This document shows positions 59,291 to 64,000 of a DNA stretch of 64,000 bases, piece by piece. The stretch is from Candidatus Stoquefichus massiliensis AP9 (lineage in GTDB: Bacteria; Bacillota_I; Bacilli_A; Erysipelotrichales; Coprobacillaceae). Position 1 is the stretch's first letter; each line of letters starts with the position of its first letter. Made by a program: the position numbers and the translations under genes. Where the stretch lies: contig NZ_HG005284.1 in assembly GCF_000455285.1 (NCBI RefSeq), positions 51,527 through 115,526 on the forward strand. The letters are read 5' to 3'. The notes beneath the pieces were generated by a model. It had not been told where the DNA came from, searched no databases, and saw only the letters and a program-made list of their open reading frames with translations.

Positions 59291-59315
59291 TTTGTATTCC
59301 AAATTGGAATACAAA
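59291..59315. promoter_or_regulatory. Perfect palindromic LysR-type operator of the ubiD operon
   Basis: Twelve-base arms TTTGTATTCCAA/TTGGAATACAAA around a single A. The centre TTCC-N5-GGAA (59297-59309) fits T-N11-A and resembles the box beside the lysR gene. It precedes the ubiD operon start at 59185. Confidence 0.65.
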
Positions 59316-59338
59316 AAAAAGACCAGCATAACGGTCTT
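59313..59338 (-). terminator. Terminator of the TIR-like gene
   Basis: Six-base arms AAGACC/GGTCTT with an eight-base loop and an eight-T run on the minus strand, directly after the gene's stop. Its T-run merges into the palindrome at 59291. Confidence 0.85.
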
Positions 59339-60080
59339 ATAAATCATGATTGATTAATCTTTTCTCTAATTCTTTTATATCATCTCTTAATATTCCACCA
59401 TCTTTATGAATCAATAATGAATCTTTTAATAATATATGAGATTCATTTTCAAGTGATACAAAAGTTATCTTTTGTAATTCTGTTTTCACTTTTAAAATAT
59501 AACTATATTCCCTCTTCATATCTATTCCTTGATAATGATCAGATACAACAAAAATAAAATTACTGCACATATTAATAACAAAGTCTAAATCATTATGAGT
59601 CTGTAATTCATGGTCATTGAAACAGACATGCCAACCATCACTTGTTAATTCAGCAATTATATCATTAATCCATAATGTATCTTTAAATGAACCAGCAATA
59701 TAAATATTCTTTTCTTTATCTTTAAACTGAAGATGATGAGGTGATGTATAATCTTTTAACAACATTCTTATTAAATGACTTTCATTAATCAATTCATTAT
59801 GTTTCGCTGAAAATTTCTTAATCTTTGGATGTCCTCTTAAAGAAATACGATTCAAATGATGAACGACATGATAATAACGATCCACCAAATCAATAAGTGT
59901 AATATCTGAACTTATATATTTCTTTGAAATTGTAGAATATACTGGCCATGATAAGAAATCCTGATCATAACTAAATGTCATTTTCACCTTACCTTTTTCA
60001 TCATCTTCTATATATCTTGCTATCTTATCTTTATGTGTACCTTGAGTAATTCTCACAAAACCAAATTGTACTTGTTCCAT
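59337..60080 (-). CDS. TIR-like domain protein with novel N-terminal domain
   Basis: A 247-residue cytoplasmic protein. The second half (about 123-225) has TIR/flavodoxin-like alternation: NIYIAGSFKDTLWINDIIAEL, then DGWHVCFNDHELQTHNDLDF, then NFIFVVSDHYQGIDMKREYSY, where the glutamate after the serine-rich strand sits where bacterial TIR NADases keep the catalytic Glu. The first 110 residues start FVRITQGTHKDKIARYIED, like a small barrel, followed by helices; I do not recognise them. It may be an NAD-cleaving or signalling effector, but this is pattern reading only. It lies downstream of the DUF4261/HEAT operon. Confidence 0.5.
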   Translation of the reverse strand: MEQVQFGFVRITQGTHKDKIARYIEDDEKGKVKMTFSYDQDFLSWPVYSTISKKYISSDITLIDLVDRYYHVVHHLNRISLRGHPKIKKFSAKHNELINESHLIRMLLKDYTSPHHLQFKDKEKNIYIAGSFKDTLWINDIIAELTSDGWHVCFNDHELQTHNDLDFVINMCSNFIFVVSDHYQGIDMKREYSYILKVKTELQKITFVSLENESHILLKDSLLIHKDGGILRDDIKELEKRLINHDL

Positions 60081-60229
60081 TCTTTTCCTACTTTCTTAAT
60101 AAAAAGCAATAAGCTTATTTATAAACTTATCACTTTCTTCACATTATTGTAAGTCTGTTCTGTTTTAATTTTCATATTTACAACACCCCATCACAAATTT
60201 TCAATAAGAAAGATAGTTTTGTAAAGTTT

Positions 60230-60245
60230 TTTCGATGTATCGAAA
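60230..60245. promoter_or_regulatory. Palindrome TTTCGAT-N2-ATCGAAA
   Basis: A perfect 16-base dyad about 150 bases upstream of the TIR-like gene; a half-site TTTCGAT recurs at 60279-60285. It lacks a T-tail. An operator is possible. Confidence 0.4.
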
Positions 60246-60295
60246 TTATTTTACTATTTTTCTATTTATTTCGATATAATATGATATTTTTATAA

Positions 60296-61153
60296 TTATC
60301 TATTTCCAGCAGCAAATTCATTGGCATTCACATCTAAAACAACACGTGTAGGTGTAATTAATGCATCTTCATGCTGACATGTCCAACGTTCATTTTCATC
60401 TCTTCCATCCATTGTATCTCCATCTTTCACAATATCTCCATTTTGAAAGAGATAAGATGCAAAATTAAAAATATAATTAATCACAAAGTTATGATCTAAT
60501 GTATGAAAATGCATTTGTAAATCTGGAAGTCCCAGTGAAAACAATCCTGTTGTATCTACAACCATATCCTCACTATTTTGAACATTAAAGAATCTTACAT
60601 TTAATCCACCATCTAAGAAATGAAGTTCAGGGTTATTCCATTGACTTTGTAAATATGCAATTGCTGGCATAAATTTTTGTGAATGCGGCCAATATAAAGC
60701 AATACATTCTGGTAACATTTCTAATAATATATCTATATATTTCGCAAGTATTTGGCAACGTTCAACAGTGTCAAGACCACCTGCCATAAAATCACTAACC
60801 ATTATTTCATAATGACAGTCCGTTAATAATGCTTGAGGATTTTCACTTATCCAACATTGTTGCATTGCCATTTCTGGAATTGTAGATTGATTAAATGGAA
60901 CAACCTCTGTGATCAACAATTGTGATGGAACCTGTTCACCATCTTTATAAGTCACTAAATGATCACGCAAGGCGAACGATGATAATTTTCCTTTCGCAAC
61001 TCTATCTACATGATGAAATTGATCTTCTAATCTTTGATAAAGTTCTTCATGATCAACCTCTATTCTTTCTTGGAATAAAAGTTTAATATAATAAACATTT
61101 GCAAATTTCTCAGCAAACTCATCCATATTTACTGACTTTCTTTCTTCGCTCAT
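60296..61153 (-). CDS. DUF4261-domain protein
   Basis: A 285-residue cytoplasmic protein; its central and C-terminal parts resemble DUF4261: YIDILLEMLPECIALYWPHSQKFMPA, then LNVRFFNVQ, then DTTGLFSLGLPDLQMHFHTLD and NYIFNFASYLFQNGDIVKDGD. The family has no settled role and is often seen beside toxin/immunity-type or repeat proteins. The gene starts on the last base of the HEAT-like gene, so the two are coupled. Confidence 0.65.
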   Translation of the reverse strand: MSEERKSVNMDEFAEKFANVYYIKLLFQERIEVDHEELYQRLEDQFHHVDRVAKGKLSSFALRDHLVTYKDGEQVPSQLLITEVVPFNQSTIPEMAMQQCWISENPQALLTDCHYEIMVSDFMAGGLDTVERCQILAKYIDILLEMLPECIALYWPHSQKFMPAIAYLQSQWNNPELHFLDGGLNVRFFNVQNSEDMVVDTTGLFSLGLPDLQMHFHTLDHNFVINYIFNFASYLFQNGDIVKDGDTMDGRDENERWTCQHEDALITPTRVVLDVNANEFAAGNR

Positions 61154-62670
61154 TATTTCTCTCCTCTACATACAAATCTCAAATCAAATATAATCGATTC
61201 TTTAATATCATCATCAATAGCATTGTCTTTACAATTAAGTTCACACATAATTTTCTCTTTTAATGCATATGATACTTTTTTATAAGGATTTCTTTGATTC
61301 ACTTTCACTTGAATACGATTTTGCATTTTCGCTTCTGGATATTCATATAATTTTAATAAATATGGTAATCTCTCCCAAGAATCTTCCTCTAATAAAAGAG
61401 ATAACAAATATCGCTGATGATGTTCTAAAGAACTTGAAAGATAATGTTCATAAATAAAATCAGCACCATAATGAACCTTGTTTTTGATAATTGTGAGATA
61501 AGCAACTTTTGATACAGAGATACGTTCATCTAATAAGAACTGCCAATAAATATCGCCTCCATGATATGTCAAAAGACGACTTATTGATTGAATAGCTGCT
61601 TTAACCATTTTCTCATCATCGCTTTCTAAATATGGTAATAATAATTCCACTTGTTTATGATTTCCACATTCCCCTATACCTAACAACCCTTCTGGACAAT
61701 CTAAATGATTCAAATAAAATCCAAGTATATCAAACTGTTTATGTTTATTAATCACAAAACGAATATAATCTCTAATTGAATAACTTCGATCTAATAACCC
61801 GTTTTCAATACCATCCCATGCATCTTGCATTATTTCATAATAACGAATATAAGCTTCTTTCCTAATATAAAATGAACGATGCTTCATTAAAAATGAAATC
61901 TTTTCTAAGTCATCAAGTCCTTTCAGCATATTTCTAATCACCAACAACAAACAAAAAGTATCTTTTTCATAGTGAAGAAGCTGTTCTAACATATCACTAG
62001 AAAACAAATTTTCTTCATTCATTAATAAATAAAAGGCTTTACGATTATGAATATCTTGCTTCATAAAATGATGAATATCAAAAGTTTTGATTGTTTCTTT
62101 CAACCTATCTTTATAAAGTTTTTCAATATGACACCAATTCATTTGTGAACGTCTTTGAGAATTTCTCACTTTCATCAATACATATGAGACATGAATAAGT
62201 TCATTCAAAGAACACTTTGATAATTGATTATATGTCAATTGATAAGCAGTATTTTGAATTTCTTCTACCCAATCATTCATTCTTAACATAACTAAGGATA
62301 ATGTATATGGATGATGCGTTAATAAACGAATACATTTTTCTCTAAAATAACCACTTGGATGAAAACATCCCATTATAAGCAAACTTTTATAATCTTCTAT
62401 ATGATCAAAATACTGAGACATTGATTTCACATCAACATCACGCCAGTTAATAGACCATAATAAAGATGTATAACTGCTAAACTGTTCTCCTAATTTAATA
62501 AGCCTTAAAATACTCATATCAGATAAATAATGATGTGCTATCTTTCCCATTCTCACAATATCTTCCTGATTTCCATGTCTTAAAGATTGGTATCCCACTG
62601 CAAAAAGTGATAACCAATCATCAGGATATTGTTCTAATTGAAAAAGAGAGTTATGAATATAATCATTCAT
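61153..62670 (-). CDS. HEAT-like helical repeat protein
   Basis: A 505-residue, almost wholly helical protein without signal or membrane segments. Helical pairs such as FREKCIRLLTHHPYTLSLVM, YIRKEAYIRYYEIMQDAWDG and KMVKAAIQSISRLLTYHGGD look like HEAT/armadillo repeats that form protein-binding surfaces. It follows the second RpiR regulator by one base and precedes DUF4261. I assign no enzymatic function. GAAGGAGAA precedes the ATG. Confidence 0.6.
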   Translation of the reverse strand: MNDYIHNSLFQLEQYPDDWLSLFAVGYQSLRHGNQEDIVRMGKIAHHYLSDMSILRLIKLGEQFSSYTSLLWSINWRDVDVKSMSQYFDHIEDYKSLLIMGCFHPSGYFREKCIRLLTHHPYTLSLVMLRMNDWVEEIQNTAYQLTYNQLSKCSLNELIHVSYVLMKVRNSQRRSQMNWCHIEKLYKDRLKETIKTFDIHHFMKQDIHNRKAFYLLMNEENLFSSDMLEQLLHYEKDTFCLLLVIRNMLKGLDDLEKISFLMKHRSFYIRKEAYIRYYEIMQDAWDGIENGLLDRSYSIRDYIRFVINKHKQFDILGFYLNHLDCPEGLLGIGECGNHKQVELLLPYLESDDEKMVKAAIQSISRLLTYHGGDIYWQFLLDERISVSKVAYLTIIKNKVHYGADFIYEHYLSSSLEHHQRYLLSLLLEEDSWERLPYLLKLYEYPEAKMQNRIQVKVNQRNPYKKVSYALKEKIMCELNCKDNAIDDDIKESIIFDLRFVCRGEK

Positions 62671-62671
62671 T

Positions 62672-63442
62672 TTATTCTCCTTCGCTATTTAAATAATGTA
62701 ATAGTATTTCCACAAAGACAGAATAAATAGGTACACTATCCAATAACGATTTATTTTTTAATGGAGCAACACTTGGTAACAATAAAAAGATATCAGACTT
62801 TGTTTCTAAAGGAGTGGAAGGATTCATAGTCACTAAAGCAATTTGACAGCCATTATTTTCTTTAAGATTATATGCTTCTTTCACAATATCACTATTGGCA
62901 CTAGCTGACATCACAATTAATAAATCTCGTTCATTTGTTATTAAATCAATTGCTTTGACATTGGCTTTACTTGGCAACACATCAGCATCTATACCATACA
63001 TTGCTAAAGCATATTTTAATTGTAAACATGTCACTTCTGAATTGATTTCACCTACACATCTCACTTTTCTAGCAGATTGGATCATAATTGCGAGTGCTTT
63101 AAAATCTTCATCTTTCAATGTATAATGAATTAATTTAATAGTATCCATATAAATCTTTTCAACATTTATAATTTTCTCATTCTCATCTTCAATTAATCTT
63201 TCAGCATTACTTAAACTATTGACATACTTCACACAGTCATAACGAAATTCAGTATAACCACTATATCCCATTTTCTGACAGAATCTTAATATTGTCGTTT
63301 TTGTAATCTTAATTTGTTCTGACATTTCTGTTAGTGAATACATCTGTACTTTATTTAAGTCTTTTAAAATCAATTCACATGCTTTTAATTCATTTTTTGT
63401 TAAAGTATTCTTTTTTAAATTAATATTTGATAAAAAGTCCAT
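62672..63442 (-). CDS. MurR/RpiR family transcriptional regulator (2)
   Basis: A 256-residue regulator with an HTH_6 domain (about 1-75; LTKNELKACELILKDLNKV, ITKTTILRFCQKMGYSGYTEF) and a SIS domain (about 110-240; VRCVGEINSEVTCLQLKYALA, LLIVMSASANSDIVKEAY). It is the first gene of an operon with the HEAT-like and DUF4261 genes, an unusual setting for an RpiR protein, which normally controls sugar-phosphate genes. Confidence 0.9.
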   Translation of the reverse strand: MDFLSNINLKKNTLTKNELKACELILKDLNKVQMYSLTEMSEQIKITKTTILRFCQKMGYSGYTEFRYDCVKYVNSLSNAERLIEDENEKIINVEKIYMDTIKLIHYTLKDEDFKALAIMIQSARKVRCVGEINSEVTCLQLKYALAMYGIDADVLPSKANVKAIDLITNERDLLIVMSASANSDIVKEAYNLKENNGCQIALVTMNPSTPLETKSDIFLLLPSVAPLKNKSLLDSVPIYSVFVEILLHYLNSEGE

Positions 63443-63535
63443 AATATCCTCCTCTAATATTATTGATTACCTTTCATTATACCTTAAATAAGAATATATT
63501 CCAAAAACAATTAAAAAAAGAAACAAATTACATAA

Positions 63536-63556
63536 TAAAAGCGTAACTTTTACGCT
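63536..63556 (-). terminator. Terminator of GyrI-like gene
   Basis: Perfect seven-base arms AGCGTAA/TTACGCT with a three-base loop, then TTTATTAT on the minus strand, overlapping the stop codon. Confidence 0.8.
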
Positions 63557-64000
63557 ACACCTTCTTCTTTTAATTTTGCCCATAATTCAATATAACAATT
63601 TTTAGAAAACGGATGAAAATACTTCTGAATTAATAATGCATCTGGCTGAAGATGATGATGAGGTAGCCAAACATCATATAAATACTGACTGGCTTTATAC
63701 AATGCATCATTTACTAATTGTTCGAAGTTCTCCGCTTCATAACGACAAACCATATATTTTCCTTTAGGCATAATTCTCATTTCTTTTGCTTCATCATTTT
63801 GAATCACCTCTACACCTACAAAATAATGAAAATATTCAGGACTCATATCCGGAGTTAAAATGTCAACACCAATCTGTCTTTCATCATATTTCAAGTCTTT
63901 CCATAACTCAACCAAATAATTTACTTTGGCTTCTCCTAAATCTTTCACAGATGCTTTTTTGCTTTTCCCTGCAAATAAAATATCATGATTTAAATCATGT
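63550..64000 (-). CDS. GyrI-like effector-binding domain protein (partial)
   Basis: The frame is open to the right edge, so the N-terminus is missing; about 150 residues are visible. They match a GyrI-like/AraC effector-binding domain: YFVGVEVIQNDEAKEMRIMPKGKYMVCRYEA, a helix (FEQLVNDALYKASQYL), then the FHPFSKNCYIELWAKLKEE end. It may be the ligand domain of an AraC- or MerR-type regulator beginning outside the window, or a stand-alone GyrI-like protein. The GTG at 63948 is an unlikely start because the frame continues upstream. Confidence 0.75.
   Translation of the reverse strand, partial: HDLNHDILFAGKSKKASVKDLGEAKVNYLVELWKDLKYDERQIGVDILTPDMSPEYFHYFVGVEVIQNDEAKEMRIMPKGKYMVCRYEAENFEQLVNDALYKASQYLYDVWLPHHHLQPDALLIQKYFHPFSKNCYIELWAKLKEEGVA

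Overview
The window is about 64 kb of AT-rich chromosomal DNA from a Gram-positive Bacillota. Shine-Dalgarno sequences of the AGGAGG/GAGGTG type are strong, proteins carry lipobox and LPxTG-like anchors, and there are an Lgt-HprK-UvrAB operon, LCP and BY-kinase genes, and several phospho-beta-glucosidases. Gene content and base composition suggest a gut Erysipelotrichia/Coprobacillaceae organism; this is inference, as no rRNA is present. Most genes lie on the minus strand.

Layout. 1-4.3 kb: an SPFH/zinc-ribbon membrane-stress-like operon, an Mrp Fe-S carrier and a hypothetical. 4.3-8.8 kb: a YitT pseudogene remnant, a DUF885 lipoprotein peptidase, an intact YitT and a manganese catalase. 8.8-13.5 kb: a surface-polysaccharide operon (Wzz-like, BY-kinase, LCP, sortase-type anchored protein) next to a tyrosine recombinase. 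The recombinase gene and an outward near-consensus promoter are flanked by inverted copies of a 25-bp recombination site. This is the most interesting part of the window: it looks like a self-contained 1.4-kb invertible promoter cassette, caught here in the OFF orientation. 13.5-19.5 kb: GH1 enzyme, RpiR regulator, six tRNA genes, a MIF-like tautomerase, an aminotransferase and a PII-like protein. 19.5-25.3 kb: an antimicrobial-peptide-type two-component/ABC module whose two promoters share an identical predicted response-regulator box, plus a MerR regulator. 25.3-36 kb: RelA/SpoT-domain protein, then the ctp-uvrB-cca-uvrA-hprK-lgt operon, in which uvrA is frameshifted by a perfect 25-bp tandem duplication. 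36-46.9 kb: metal uptake (ZIP + DtxR), a GGDEF enzyme, GAPDH, ClpP, asparaginase, EamA transporter, TetR and a second GH1.

46.9-51.8 kb is a gene graveyard. An ECF sigma/RsiV-type anti-sigma/SGNH hydrolase operon is broken in all three genes. After a third GH1 there follows a divergent HxlR regulator/aldo-keto reductase pair, both broken. 51.8-54.7 kb holds a PTS EIIC, a ChbG-type deacetylase and an esterase, with a shared palindromic operator upstream of both transcription units. 54.85-55.08 kb contains an unannotated 35-codon holin-like toxin gene behind a structured leader.

55.1-59.3 kb is a hydroxyarylic-acid decarboxylase locus: LpdD-like chaperone, LysR regulator, UbiX, DUF554 and UbiD, with matching LysR-type boxes at both ends. 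59.3-64 kb holds a TIR-like protein, DUF4261 and HEAT-type proteins in an operon with a second RpiR regulator, and part of a GyrI-like domain protein. All family assignments are from reading motifs; no searches were run.
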